From CAYRFQ01 sp964423615 (GTDB taxonomy: Bacteria; Planctomycetota; Planctomycetia; Gemmatales; Gemmataceae), in assembly GCA_964423615.1 (NCBI GenBank), contig CAYRFQ010000061.1:1-43575 (forward strand): 43,575 bases of DNA, read 5' to 3'. Below, one piece after another: positions 7,318 to 16,941 of this stretch. The notes beneath the pieces were generated by a model, which worked only from the letters and a program-made list of their open reading frames with translations, was not told the DNA's origin and did not search any database. Position numbers and translations under genes: made by a program. How positions within the stretch are numbered: the stretch's first letter is position 1; every line of letters starts with the position of its first letter.

Positions 7318-9861
7318 CTACTCCTTCCCTCGGATCTGAGCCTCGAAAGCCTTTTTCATCTGAGCTTCGATCTTCTTGTGGACCTTATCCACGTCTTTGT
7401 CTTTCAACGTCCGGTCTTCGGCTCCATACGTCAATGCGTACGCCACGCTCTTTTTACCCTCGGGGATGTTCTCGCCCGTATACACGTCGAAAAGCCACAC
7501 GTCGCGGAGGATGTCGCCTCCTGTGGTACGAATTTCGGTCTCCATTTGCTCGGCCGTCACGTCCGAATCGACCAAAATCGCGATGTCCCGCAAGTTGGCC
7601 GGGAAACGAGGCACCGGTGAATAGGAGAACCTCGGCGGTAAGCTCTCACGCAGCGTCTCCAGATCGAACTCGACCACGAGTATCGTCTGCTTCGTGTCGA
7701 AGTCGAAATGCCCCGCGAGCCTGGGATTCAATTGGCCGAAGTACCCGACCAGCTTGTCTCCAACGTGCAACTCGGCGGCGCGAGCCGGGTGCAGACACGC
7801 CACTTTGGACGGTTTGTAGCTAACATCCTGCAAATGAAGGTCTGCGACAAAAGCCTCGATGATCCCCTTGAGGTCGAAGAAGTCCAGCGACTCGGGCTTC
7901 GGTGTACCCGCCGACGAATCCGTCCAGAATTCGGTGGTTCGTTTGCCCATCACGAAGATCGCGAGTTTGGTCCGTTCCTCGGGCAAGTTCTCGTTTTCTT
8001 TCGGGAGGTAAACTCGACCAATCTCAAACAATCGCACGTCGGCGGCCGTCTTCGTGTTCGGAATGCCGACCTCGATCAAACTGTTGAGCACGCTTTGACG
8101 CATGGCCACGCGTTCGTTACTAATTGGGTTCAGAAGACGGACATATTCCTTGTCTGTTCCCGAACCATTGCTCGAAGTTGGGTCTTCGAGAATGGCTTCG
8201 CGTTCAGGAGTCGTGAGCGAATACGTGATGGCCTCCTGGAGCCCGAGTCGGACGAGAATGTCGCGCACACGTTCCTCGAAAACCAACGGCTCGTTCGTTT
8301 GCTGGAGCGGCAAACGGTCGGACATCAACGTCGCAGGCAATTTGTCGTAACCGTGAATGCGAGCCAGATCTTCGATAAGGTCGGCTTCGCCCGCTTGGAT
8401 GTCCAGGCGATGCGGCGGGACCGTTACTTCGAGAGTCCCCTCGTCGGCCTGCTCGACGCCAAATTCGAGCGCTTCGAGAATGCGTTGGGCTTCAGCAATC
8501 GCCACATCGATCCCCAGCAGGCGTTTGACTTCGCTCATTCGGAGCTGGACGATTTGTGGCTCGGGTTTGGCCGGGTAGTTATCGACGGTCCCCTTGCAAA
8601 TCGTCGCACCCGCGTGTTTTCGCATCAACTCAGCTGCACGTCCAGCAGCAATTTCGACCGTATCAGGATGGATGCCGCGACTGAACCGTGTGCTGGCTTC
8701 GCTGTGCAGATTGAATTTCTTGGCCGTCTTACGAATGCTCACGCCATCGAAACTCGCCGACTCGAGGAGGATGTTTTTTGTCTCCTCAGAGACTTCCGTT
8801 TCAGCCCCCCCCATGACCCCAGCGAGGGCAATCGGGCCTTTGATGTCAGCGATAACCAGGTTTTCGGGAGTCAACTCGCGGTCGACGTCGTCGAGGGTCT
8901 TGAGAACCTCACCTTCCTTCGCCGGACGGATGATTATCGTTGGAGCCTTGCCATCCGCACGCTCGACGAGCTTGTCGTAATCGAACGCGTGGAGAGGTTG
9001 TCCCCATTCGAGCATCACAAAGTTGGTGATGTCGACGATGTTCGAGATGGGTCGCATCCCTGCGAACATAAGATGACGCTGCATCGGCCCCGGCGCCTCA
9101 CCGATTGTGACGTCCTTGAGCAACACAGCCATGTAACGCGGACAGAGCTTGGGGTCTTCGATCTCGACTTTGACCTGTCCCTCGATTGGGTCGCCCTCGT
9201 CTTTCATTTCGTGAGACGGGAGACTCACAGACTTGCTGGTGATTGCGGCGACCTCGCGGGCAATCCCGACCATCGACAAACACCGGGCCATGTTGGGGAG
9301 CACGTCGGCCTCCAGCACAACTTCGCCCATGAACTCGGCAGCCGACATTCCGACGGGTGCTTCTTCTTCGAGCAAGATGATCCCGCCGTGGTCGTCGTTG
9401 ATGCCAAGCTCGGCGTACGAGCAAACCATCGCGTCACTCGGTATGCCTCGGAGCTTGGTCGGCTTGAGCGTCTTGATGGCTGGTTCTTTGCCGTGATTGT
9501 CGATGAATTCCGAACCTTCCAATGCGAGGACGACTTTTTGGCCGCTCTCGCCGACGCTGATGTTGGGAGCTCCCGTCACGAGCTGTTTCGGCTCATCGGC
9601 TCCGTACTCGACGATCGGGAGCTTGAGCTTGTCGGCGTCGGGGTGCTGCTTGATCTCGGTGATCTCGGCAATGACCATCTTCTCGGGAGCCCAAACCGGA
9701 CCACGTTGGGCTTGTTTGACTCGCAACCCTTCCGGCGTCGGCAGTCCAAAGATTTCCGCCGATTCGACTTCGAGCCCTCCGATCGTCAACCGTTCGGCCA
9801 AATGAGCCACGGACTCGGGCAATTCGACGTACTCGGCGAGCCAGCGCAAGGGGATTTTCAT
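7318..9861 (-). CDS. pheT: phenylalanine--tRNA ligase beta subunit
   Basis: The beta subunit of the alpha2-beta2 enzyme binds and edits tRNA-Phe. The 847-codon frame shows the family domains in order: an N-terminal segment MKIPLRWLAEYVELP; an EMAPII/OB tRNA-binding domain at about 45-160 with QHPDADKLK; the B3/B4 editing domain with SRGIHPDTVEIA in its later part; B5 with PHRLDIQAGEADLIEDLARI; the catalytic-like core; and a C-terminal FDX-ACB anticodon-binding domain (VPRFPANLRDIAILVDSDV and after). I use the ATG at 9861; 16 further codons are open upstream but do not match the family. Its usual partner pheS is not next to it. Confidence 0.95.
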   Translation of the reverse strand: MKIPLRWLAEYVELPESVAHLAERLTIGGLEVESAEIFGLPTPEGLRVKQAQRGPVWAPEKMVIAEITEIKQHPDADKLKLPIVEYGADEPKQLVTGAPNISVGESGQKVVLALEGSEFIDNHGKEPAIKTLKPTKLRGIPSDAMVCSYAELGINDDHGGIILLEEEAPVGMSAAEFMGEVVLEADVLPNMARCLSMVGIAREVAAITSKSVSLPSHEMKDEGDPIEGQVKVEIEDPKLCPRYMAVLLKDVTIGEAPGPMQRHLMFAGMRPISNIVDITNFVMLEWGQPLHAFDYDKLVERADGKAPTIIIRPAKEGEVLKTLDDVDRELTPENLVIADIKGPIALAGVMGGAETEVSEETKNILLESASFDGVSIRKTAKKFNLHSEASTRFSRGIHPDTVEIAAGRAAELMRKHAGATICKGTVDNYPAKPEPQIVQLRMSEVKRLLGIDVAIAEAQRILEALEFGVEQADEGTLEVTVPPHRLDIQAGEADLIEDLARIHGYDKLPATLMSDRLPLQQTNEPLVFEERVRDILVRLGLQEAITYSLTTPEREAILEDPTSSNGSGTDKEYVRLLNPISNERVAMRQSVLNSLIEVGIPNTKTAADVRLFEIGRVYLPKENENLPEERTKLAIFVMGKRTTEFWTDSSAGTPKPESLDFFDLKGIIEAFVADLHLQDVSYKPSKVACLHPARAAELHVGDKLVGYFGQLNPRLAGHFDFDTKQTILVVEFDLETLRESLPPRFSYSPVPRFPANLRDIAILVDSDVTAEQMETEIRTTGGDILRDVWLFDVYTGENIPEGKKSVAYALTYGAEDRTLKDKDVDKVHKKIEAQMKKAFEAQIRGKE

Positions 9862-10278
9862 CAACGTTCCTTTCCAATCGTTGTCTTTTACGTTGTCTGT
9901 TGGGAGCACCAGAGGTAGGCAAGGATACCCTCTTTCCTTGACCGAAGAATTCCCTCACGTTCAGGACACAGATTTTTACTCGCCGTTCGCCTTTTGGATA
10001 CCTGGTCGAAATACCACAGCAGGCAATAATATAGTTTCCGTTTGCGTTGGGGACGCTTCGAAGTCCTTCGCCCCGCTTGTGGAGAGAATGATTTTGAAAC
10101 CCGTGGGTTCGATACTCAAAGTCCTTCGTCCCGCTTGCGGAGCGAAGAATTTAGGTGAGGGGTGTTCCAACAAAATCGTTTTACACGCTTGTTCTTTCCG
10201 GTTCGAGGCTTCTGAGTCCTTCACCCTCGGAAAACCGAACTGTACTCAACGCAATCGGAACCGCTCCAAAGAGAACAT

Positions 10279-10320
10279 CGCGGATAAAGTAGGAGGCACA
10301 CTCGGAACGCGAAATTTCTA
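10279..10320 (+). repeat. dispersed GCGGATAAAGTAG repeat, copy 1
   Basis: CGCGGATAAAGTAGGAGGCA continues into CACTCGGAACGCGAAATTTC. The second half nearly matches 13090-13112 (CACTCGGAACACGACATTTC) and the first half matches 38783-38804. Confidence 0.6.
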
Positions 10321-10385
10321 GCTGTCCGGTTTTTGTGTTTGTCGTAGGTAAACGCGGCTCGCGTGTACCCACGAACCGGACAAGC
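10321..10385. repeat. short inverted-repeat unit with CGCGGCTCGCG core
   Basis: TGTCCGGTT (10323-10331) and AACCGGACA (10374-10382) are perfect inverted repeats around GTAGGTAAACGCGGCTCGCG (10344-10363), which continues as TGTACCC. The core is the same palindromic motif as at 5838, 22971, 23012 and 40181. Confidence 0.6.
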
Positions 10386-10401
10386 ATTTCTTTTCCGTTC
10401 C

Positions 10402-10530
10402 CCGTGTGCCGTCCGCCTGTCTTGATTTGGAAGTAAGGCACACTCCTGTGTGTCGTGGCCAAGCCGAGAAGAAACAGACGGCACACGGAGTGCCTACTAC
10501 CTTGATTCATTATCCGAGCAGGTCTCAATA
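10402..10530. repeat. inverted pair of GTGTGCCGTC-type repeats
   Basis: CCGTGTGCCGTC (10402-10413) and GACGGCACACGG (10477-10488) are perfect inverses. Read on the minus strand from 10530, the right half gives TATTGAGACCTGCTCGGATA and then GGCACTCCGTGTGCCGTC, the same order of motifs as at 38770-38818 on the plus strand. Confidence 0.55.
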
Positions 10531-10988
10531 AACGAACGCTCGAGATCGCCCATTTGGTGCGACCAAGCATACACTCCTGATTCTACGATGTCTCGGCGAG
10601 AGTCAAGTGGGCCAAACGATCGAAACCGCGTTCCATTCAACACGAAATTGTTCAAACCCTACACGACAAGCACCCCTTGTGTGTTTTTGAAGTGGGTCTT
10701 GATTTCTTTCGATAGGATTCTCAAAGTCGTCGAGGCTGGGGGTAAGCTTGGCTCGCTGTGGCTTCGGATTCGGCAGAACTTTAACTGTCGCTTGGTCACT
10801 CCAAGGCCGCATTGGCAAGGATGAGCCCATTTCAACTTCTGGAGTGCTGTCGCCCGTTCCGAATTCGAAAGATTCCTCCCGACGAACCAAAAAACACCCT
10901 TCGGAGACCGTGCCTTTTCCAACCCATGTTTGGAAAACACGTTTTCATACAAGGGCGCGACAACGGGCTTGCCAGTCGGTTTTGCTCC

Positions 10989-12908
10989 TCAGTTTCTTAC
11001 CTCGGGCCACTTCGTCAACGAAACGATCTCATCAGGGTCCAACTCGATCGTTTTCCCTCGCCATGTAATCGTCAATCCTTTCGAGAGTTCTCCGGAAATC
11101 TTCGAATCTTGTGCGACCGAAAGTAGTTCCGTCGACGACGTCTGGATCCGCCAGTGGGCCTTGCCCTTCATTGGATTAACCTTCTTCGTCCCAAGCCAAA
11201 GCGGAGGAAGCCTTCGGTAACCCGAGGACCGGAACTCGCCCTTGTCCGACTTCCAGATGACGACTTCTTCTAGCGGCCGGACGTAACTCACCGATTCCCA
11301 CGCCTTCGTCTCTTCATTCACGACGGATTGTTTCGTTAGATCGTCGGGGATTTTCGGAAGAGCAAAGCGAACCGAGCGTAGTCCGATGATTTCGCCTTTC
11401 ATCTTCCACAACCCGGACTCGCGATCAAACTCGGGCTGAGCAAACTTGCTCTTCGTTTCTTTGCCGTACAGGACCGACCCGTCCGCCAGCGTCGCAAAAA
11501 TGCCCGTGTCCGGGTGGCGTAATTCGGCTTGCTTTCGGGGCGTGTTGATCCGCAAAACTTCCCCGAACGGAACGGATAAATTCGGCAAACCGGCGGGCAG
11601 ACCTTGCAACTTGCACATCCCTTTTTGCAAGGCGATTTCGCGACACAAAGTTTGCGTTCCATTGGCCAACCGCACTAGAAACTTGTTGTTCGTGGCCGCT
11701 TGCACCCGCGAACTCATGACGAACTCAAAATCATCCAGGTAGTAATTCGTGTCCTTGCTTCGGTCCAACTCGAACGTCACACGATGGATCGGTACCCTCG
11801 ACCGAAATCCGAGGTATTCCGCCGTCGGTTCTTCACTCAGGAACACGCCCACCTTCGCACCTTTCACATCGTAGGCAGTGATCTTCAAGCCGCCTGGAGA
11901 CGCCGAACCCAGCCAACAACCAAACAGCGTCACCCCGGCTGGAACGTGAGGACGATTCGGGTCGACAAAACGGACCTCGATGTCCGCTTGCATCTGTGGA
12001 TTGCTCGATCCGATCACCCAGGAATATCGGGTTCCCACGCGATTTTGGAAGAAGGCCATCCCGTTTCCTTTGGGAGACGCGATCATCAGACCTTTGTCTT
12101 GATATTCGTCGTCAGCCAGGACCGTCCCGGAATTGCGAAGCTGATTCTTCCCTCGAATCTCGAAATCGATTTTCGTGGCCTTTTGGGGCATGTTCTCGGG
12201 GGAGATTCGCTGGAACAACGCTCCTGGTTGTTGCCACGTCACCGGTTGGGTCGCGGGATCAAAACTTGTGATTCGGAGGATTTCCTTTCGTGGCAAAGCA
12301 ATCGTCTTTTCGTCCAAAATGATTTTGACCGGTTGCCTACCTTCGAGAAATCCCCAGAAGGATTCTTTCGTGATGAACCGGTCAAAGGCTACGAGGACGT
12401 CGTCGGACTCCGATGTTGTCCCAGGAATGATTTTCAGGAGTGCTCGGAGACGGGCTTGAGTTTCGGGGTCGTCGGTGAGTTGAAGACACGCCTTCAAATC
12501 GGGACGGACTGCTTTTCCCATCTTCAAAAGAGTCTTCCAGGCGTCTTCGCGTTCGCCGAACAACTCCGAACCGAGCAGGTGCACGGCGGTCAGGATTTTG
12601 CGTTTTCGTTCGAAGCTCTCATCCTGCGTCAAGATCAGCGTTTTGACTTGCGAAGCTTGAAGCGAACTCGACTTCACCTCGCCACGTTCGGTCAATTGCT
12701 TGATCGGCCATTTCTCGTTCACGACCGACAGACGCAGCATCGAACCATCGCGAAACTCGACGAACCGCGATACGGTTTTCGGTTCTTTGGATTTGGGGTT
12801 TTCGCCTTTAGGCGCTTCGTTCTTCGGCTCCTCGCCTTTCGGTTGCGCGAACGCCCCGCTAGGGAACGCCAGAACGATCAAGCAGAACAACAAGGCGACT
12901 CGTTTCAT
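10989..12908 (-). CDS. large exported protein of unknown function
   Basis: The 639-residue product starts with a signal peptide (MKRVALLFCLIVLAFPSGAF, then AQ) and a short Lys/Glu/Pro-rich linker of PKGE/PKNE/PKSK repeats. It then has a long mature region without transmembrane segments. Residues about 320-405 look like a beta-jelly-roll (GVTLFGCWLGSASPGG ... NYYLDDFEF), and several 'FRDGSMLRL' and 'LADGSVLYG' segments suggest repeated beta modules. No catalytic motif is visible. The start could also be five codons upstream at 12923; neither has a good ribosome binding site, and I prefer 12908 because it gives a normal signal peptide. The family seems planctomycete-specific, by impression. Confidence 0.75.
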   Translation of the reverse strand: MKRVALLFCLIVLAFPSGAFAQPKGEEPKNEAPKGENPKSKEPKTVSRFVEFRDGSMLRLSVVNEKWPIKQLTERGEVKSSSLQASQVKTLILTQDESFERKRKILTAVHLLGSELFGEREDAWKTLLKMGKAVRPDLKACLQLTDDPETQARLRALLKIIPGTTSESDDVLVAFDRFITKESFWGFLEGRQPVKIILDEKTIALPRKEILRITSFDPATQPVTWQQPGALFQRISPENMPQKATKIDFEIRGKNQLRNSGTVLADDEYQDKGLMIASPKGNGMAFFQNRVGTRYSWVIGSSNPQMQADIEVRFVDPNRPHVPAGVTLFGCWLGSASPGGLKITAYDVKGAKVGVFLSEEPTAEYLGFRSRVPIHRVTFELDRSKDTNYYLDDFEFVMSSRVQAATNNKFLVRLANGTQTLCREIALQKGMCKLQGLPAGLPNLSVPFGEVLRINTPRKQAELRHPDTGIFATLADGSVLYGKETKSKFAQPEFDRESGLWKMKGEIIGLRSVRFALPKIPDDLTKQSVVNEETKAWESVSYVRPLEEVVIWKSDKGEFRSSGYRRLPPLWLGTKKVNPMKGKAHWRIQTSSTELLSVAQDSKISGELSKGLTITWRGKTIELDPDEIVSLTKWPEVRN

Positions 12909-13467
12909 GAGACACTCGTTCATTATTGGAGGAAGAACCCGGCCTTCCGGCCGAGCCCAGAGTAGTCAAACTTACCTGTTGACGACATATTTCCCCCAAC
13001 CTAACAGACGTCGACTCTCTGTTCTAGTGGTCGTTGCACATTACCGAGAACTTCGCAGTTGTTGAGAACTGCGAGTATAAAGCAGCAGACACACTCGGAA
13101 CACGACATTTCTATTGAGACCTGCGCAGTCAAGGAAGCGTCTGTCCAACCAGTTGAAAGATGACGATATTTGCCTTTCACCCAGGACGGTCAATCAATCC
13201 AAGTTTGTTCTTTTGGTTGAAGGCCAAGCTCATCGTAGCCTGGTCAGAATGGGCTGACTGCACCCCTGTCCGAGATTTTTCTCGAAACATCGTCTCTAAT
13301 AGGCAAGTATGTCTAAGGAACGAAACGACGGAGAGTTCTGGGGGATTGGAACCGACCGTCATCAATTCCTATGAATTCCATTTTCGAGTTAGCGCCGTGA
13401 CCTGTCGTATCGTCAGGTTTGGATACAACGAATATCACCTATTTCGGTCGTCGAAGGGGGAAGTTTC
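12909..13467. other. intergenic region with two dispersed repeats
   Basis: No gene is supported. The gap lies between divergent genes and so holds both promoters. It contains a TATAAAGCAGCAGACACACT unit at about 13062-13112 and a ~145 bp repeat at 13112-13255. The rest (13256-13467) shows nothing recognisable. Confidence 0.55.
13112..13255 (+). repeat. ~145 bp dispersed repeat, copy 1
   Basis: This stretch begins TATTGAGACCTGCGCAGT and ends CATCGTAGCCTGGTCA plus about ten bases. It aligns over its full length, with substitutions in the middle, to 27857-28004, which has the same start and the same CATCGTAGCCTGGTCA end. Both copies are intergenic and in the same orientation. Confidence 0.75.
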
Positions 13468-15210
13468 ATGCGCATAGTGAGCGGTTTCTGGGTGGCTAGT
13501 CTAATGGCGTTGGGGATAGCCCAGACCACCTGGGCGGACGCCCCACAAGACCCAATGCGGTTGGTCCCATTCCGGGCCGACATCGTGGCCAAAGTGGAAA
13601 AGCCAAGACAAGCCATTGAGTATTACTTCGAGTTAGATGTCGTCCAGAAGCTCCTGAAATTCGAGGCCGCCAAGGAGTTTCTCGACTCCACGAATGTTCG
13701 TCAGTTGAACCAGTTGCTCGCCTACTTCGAAAAAGAACTCGATGCCGATCGCTACGAATTGATCGATAAACTGGCTGGAGGTGGAGTCCTCTTCACGGCG
13801 GAAATCAGCAGACGCTATCCGGTCCTGTTGATCCTGCAGGGCAAGGACGAACCCACCACGCAAAAGTTCTTCAAGCTGGCTCTCGATGTGGTCGAGGAAG
13901 AACAGATGCGGCAAGGTGCCAAAGATCGCATCAAGCGAACAACATACAACGGCATTCCCGCAGCCCGTTTGGGCAAGAACGCTTACGTCGCCGCCATGGG
14001 ATCGACGATCGTCCTGGGAAATAAACCCGAGGTCCTCAAGACCGTCGCCCGCATTCACCTTGAGACCGAGAAGAACACCACCCGCCAAAGCAAGGCCCTC
14101 GTTCGCGCTCGGAAAATGCTGCCCAAGTCTCCGCTCGTATGGGGCTGGTTCAACCTGTCGAAAGTCCAGAACTACGGCCAATTCCGCGAGGCCGTCAAAG
14201 GCGTCGATGCTTTCACCCCGGCGAGCTTCACGGTCCTCGGACCCGCATTCGAATTGCTCGGACGAGCACCCTTTGTCTGCGGGGCGATCTCCCAGGAGGG
14301 ATCGAAGTATCACCTGGCTGTTCGATTCCCAAGTGGAATGAAGGGCATGAACAAGAAGACTGCCGCGTTCTTCTCCAAGAAAGGAAAGAGTGTCCTGCCC
14401 TTGCTCGAGCCACCCAACGTGTTGGCGAGCATGAGCTACCACCTCGACCCCAACAAACTCTGGAAGAAACGCCAAGAAATTTTCCCACCAGACGCACTCC
14501 AGGGACTCAACCAGTTCCAAAAATACTCGGGCCGTTTCATGTTTGGGCTCAAACTCGACAAGTTGCTCACCTGGGCTGGACCCCACCAACGCATCGTCGT
14601 CACCACACGAACCAAGTCCGTCTACAAGACGAAACCGATCCAGGACATCCCGGCCTTCGCGTTCGTTCACGACATGCGAGATCGCAAGTTCGGAGAATCC
14701 CTCGACAGCATTTTTCGAACAGCAGCGCTCCTGGCCACGACCCAATTGAAGTTGAAGATGGTCGAAAAGGAGATCAACGGCACCAAGATCGTGAGCTATC
14801 GATTTCCAGAGAAGGATAAATTCCCCGGCGGTGATCCCACGAAAATTCGTTTCAACTTTAGCCCGAGCTACGCTTCCGTCGGCAACCAGTTCATTGCCAG
14901 TTCCACCCTTGAACTGGCTACCGACCTCGTGAAACTTTTACAAAAGCAACAGGTCCAAAAACCGTTGCAATCCTCCACAACCCTGCTGAAGTTCTACTCC
15001 GAAGGATTGGCTGTTCCATTACGCCAGGGCAAAGACACTCTCGTGGCCCAAGCAGTCCTGAGCCAAGCCCAGACTCCCGAGCAAGCCAACAAAGAAGTCG
15101 CGATGCTTATTGATCTTGTAAGTCAACTCGGAACCCTCGACTACAGGGCAACGTTTCATCAGAACAACACAACGTTTGATTGGGTGCTTGATCTAAAGAA
15201 ACCGAAGTAG
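13468..15210 (+). CDS. exported DUF3352-like protein
   Basis: The 580-residue product has a signal peptide (MRIVSGFWVASLMALGIAQT, cleavage near TWADA). Its mature domain of mixed helices and strands resembles planctomycete DUF3352-type proteins: FRADIVAKVEKPRQAIEYY early, repeated VLASMSYHLDP-like and GNKPEVLKT segments, and a C-terminal SSTLELATDLVKLL. No active site or membrane helix is seen beyond the signal. A GGGGGA site lies before the ATG at 13468. DUF1800 follows after about 135 bases and DUF1501 after that, but the gaps are long enough that co-transcription is not certain. Confidence 0.7.
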   Translation: MRIVSGFWVASLMALGIAQTTWADAPQDPMRLVPFRADIVAKVEKPRQAIEYYFELDVVQKLLKFEAAKEFLDSTNVRQLNQLLAYFEKELDADRYELIDKLAGGGVLFTAEISRRYPVLLILQGKDEPTTQKFFKLALDVVEEEQMRQGAKDRIKRTTYNGIPAARLGKNAYVAAMGSTIVLGNKPEVLKTVARIHLETEKNTTRQSKALVRARKMLPKSPLVWGWFNLSKVQNYGQFREAVKGVDAFTPASFTVLGPAFELLGRAPFVCGAISQEGSKYHLAVRFPSGMKGMNKKTAAFFSKKGKSVLPLLEPPNVLASMSYHLDPNKLWKKRQEIFPPDALQGLNQFQKYSGRFMFGLKLDKLLTWAGPHQRIVVTTRTKSVYKTKPIQDIPAFAFVHDMRDRKFGESLDSIFRTAALLATTQLKLKMVEKEINGTKIVSYRFPEKDKFPGGDPTKIRFNFSPSYASVGNQFIASSTLELATDLVKLLQKQQVQKPLQSSTTLLKFYSEGLAVPLRQGKDTLVAQAVLSQAQTPEQANKEVAMLIDLVSQLGTLDYRATFHQNNTTFDWVLDLKKPK

Positions 15211-15346
15211 AGAGATCATTAGGGATTCGTTGTCGGGAGTGCCATCGTTGCTACACGACGTGTCACACCCTAAAGCCAGAAGGTGCGTCGACAAAACCTG
15301 GCGACCTGCAAGCCAACACTTACAGAATCATCCGGAGACATCCTCA

Positions 15347-16786
15347 ATGCCTGACACGGACAATAATCGCAACAACATCGATCCGACGTGGGCTTGGAGA
15401 GCCTATCAGCCCACGCGACAAAATCCCTGGGATCTGAAAAAGGCCGGGCACCTTTTCCGCCGGGCAGGGTTCGGGGCATCGCTTCCCGAATTGAAACAAG
15501 CCATCCAGGACGGTCCCGAACGTGCCATCAACAAGCTCCTTCGCGGAGGGGAAGGCCAAACCGCGTTCGAGCGCCAGGCGAACTCACTCACCGCGTCGAT
15601 CAAAGCGGGCAACAACGGTCGGCTCGCCACCGCCTGGTGGTTGTACAAGATGGCGTACACACCGCATCCGCTTCGCGAAAAACTCACACTGTTCTGGCAC
15701 GACCACTTCGCCACGAGCAACCTGAAGGTAAACAACACTACCTACATGCTCGGCCAATATCAGCTCATGCGGCAACACGCCCAGGGTAACTTTGGGACCA
15801 TGCTTCAGGCCATCACGCTCGATCCTGCGATGCTCGTGTGGCTCGACACGACCGACAGTCGTCGCGGTCAACCCAACGAAAACTATGCCCGCGAGTTGAT
15901 GGAACTATTCAGCCTCGGAATCAATAACCCTCAGCATCCTGATCGGGCCAACTACACCGAGGGAGACATCCGCGAAGCAGCTCGGGCCTTCACCGGTTAT
16001 CGTATCCAAAACGGACAAGGCGTTTTCCGCGAAAACTTGCACGACAAGACCGAAAAACGCGTCCTTGGTCAGCGTGGTCGGTTCCGGGGGGAAGACATCG
16101 TCCGTATCTGCCTCGCTCAACCAGCTTGTGCGTACTTCATCGTCGGGAAACTCTTCCAGTTCCTGATCAGCGAGACGATCCAACCGACCCCACAAATAAT
16201 CGCGCCCCTCGCAACTGCGTTCCGCCGCAACTACGACATCGGAGCCGTCGTCGAAACGATACTGCGGTCGAACTTGTTTTTCTCGGCCCAGACGTATCGG
16301 ACGAAGGTCAAATCACCGGTCGAATACGTGGTCGGAATTGTACGTGGTTTGCAAGCCCGAGTCGGCACGACGCAACTGGAACTCGATCTGGAAGGTTTGG
16401 GCCAACGATTGTTCTATCCGCCGTCTGTTGCCGGATGGGACGAAGGCCGAGCCTGGCTCAACGGACAAACGTTGTTGTTCCGCCACAACCTCGCCTTGAA
16501 GATGACATCGACCGAAGACGGTGATTACGGTAGCCGTTGCGACCCGGCCCGTCTGGTTCGTGATCAGAACAACTTGAATACCGACACGAAGATCGTTGAT
16601 TTCTTCCTGAGCGTATTCCTCCAAGGAGACGTTGCAGCTAACGCACGAACGCGTCTTCTGGGATACCTCGAGCAAGCCCGTCGCCAAAGCGTTCCAAGAT
16701 TCTGGACCGAGCAAGATGCCACCGACCATCGTATCCGGGCCTTGTGTCATCTTGTGTTGACACAACCGGAATTTCAATTGAACTAA
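15347..16786 (+). CDS. DUF1800 domain-containing protein
   Basis: The 479-residue product matches the DUF1800 family: HLFRRAGFGASLPELKQAI near the N-terminus, the LFWHDHFATSN segment, and the strongly conserved NENYARELMELFSLG and AARAFTGYRI blocks. DUF1800 genes are nearly always paired with DUF1501 in planctomycetes and other bacteria, as here; their biochemical role is not established. The start at 15347 (MPDTDNNRNN) has a GGAG 12 bases upstream; the frame is open 39 more codons with no similarity. No signal peptide is visible at the chosen start. The downstream DUF1501 gene begins 155 bases later. Confidence 0.93.
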   Translation: MPDTDNNRNNIDPTWAWRAYQPTRQNPWDLKKAGHLFRRAGFGASLPELKQAIQDGPERAINKLLRGGEGQTAFERQANSLTASIKAGNNGRLATAWWLYKMAYTPHPLREKLTLFWHDHFATSNLKVNNTTYMLGQYQLMRQHAQGNFGTMLQAITLDPAMLVWLDTTDSRRGQPNENYARELMELFSLGINNPQHPDRANYTEGDIREAARAFTGYRIQNGQGVFRENLHDKTEKRVLGQRGRFRGEDIVRICLAQPACAYFIVGKLFQFLISETIQPTPQIIAPLATAFRRNYDIGAVVETILRSNLFFSAQTYRTKVKSPVEYVVGIVRGLQARVGTTQLELDLEGLGQRLFYPPSVAGWDEGRAWLNGQTLLFRHNLALKMTSTEDGDYGSRCDPARLVRDQNNLNTDTKIVDFFLSVFLQGDVAANARTRLLGYLEQARRQSVPRFWTEQDATDHRIRALCHLVLTQPEFQLN

Positions 16787-16941
16787 ACCGCGTTCAGTTT
16801 GAAACCGCAACTTCTCCCTCATCCTTCTTCCCCATTCCAAAACTTGCGGGATCAAAACGAACCGAATTTAACAGACCTCTTACCTTGAATCCCTCTTCTA
16901 CCAAGCGAGCAGAGGGGCTTTGAAAACGGAGATATTCTCGA

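Larger units (their letters stand above)
9862..10988. other. repeat-dense non-coding region
   Basis: About 1.1 kb with no convincing gene. It holds at least five kinds of repeat: a direct repeat around AGTCCTTCG.CCCGCTTG at 10060 and 10119; a GCGGATAAAGTAG unit at about 10279; an inverted-repeat unit at 10321-10385 with a CGCGGCTCGCG core; a perfect 12-bp inverted repeat at 10402-10413/10477-10488; and a reversed GCACACTC-type unit ending in GGTCTCAATA at 10530. An open frame at 10603-10890 (minus) starts with TTG, lacks a recognisable domain and was not accepted. Confidence 0.6.

Noticed and set aside
7708..9918. Very long open frame (736 codons) on the plus strand opposite pheT
   Set aside because: It is the antisense shadow of pheT, which has clear family motifs on the minus strand; the plus-strand product has no recognisable domain.
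9862..10530. CRISPR array
   Set aside because: The repeats differ in length, orientation and spacing, with no regular repeat-spacer period and no cas genes in the window.
10603..10890. 95-codon open frame on the minus strand in the pheT upstream gap
   Set aside because: TTG start with no ribosome binding site, no recognisable domain, and it lies in a repeat-rich gap. It may be a decayed gene but I cannot support it.
11700..12965. 421-codon open frame on the plus strand
   Set aside because: Antisense to the exported 639-aa protein, which has a signal peptide and proper composition; the plus-strand product is Arg/Phe/Asp-rich shadow sequence.
13633..14745. 370-codon open frame on the minus strand
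   Set aside because: Antisense to the DUF3352-like gene; no signal or domain.
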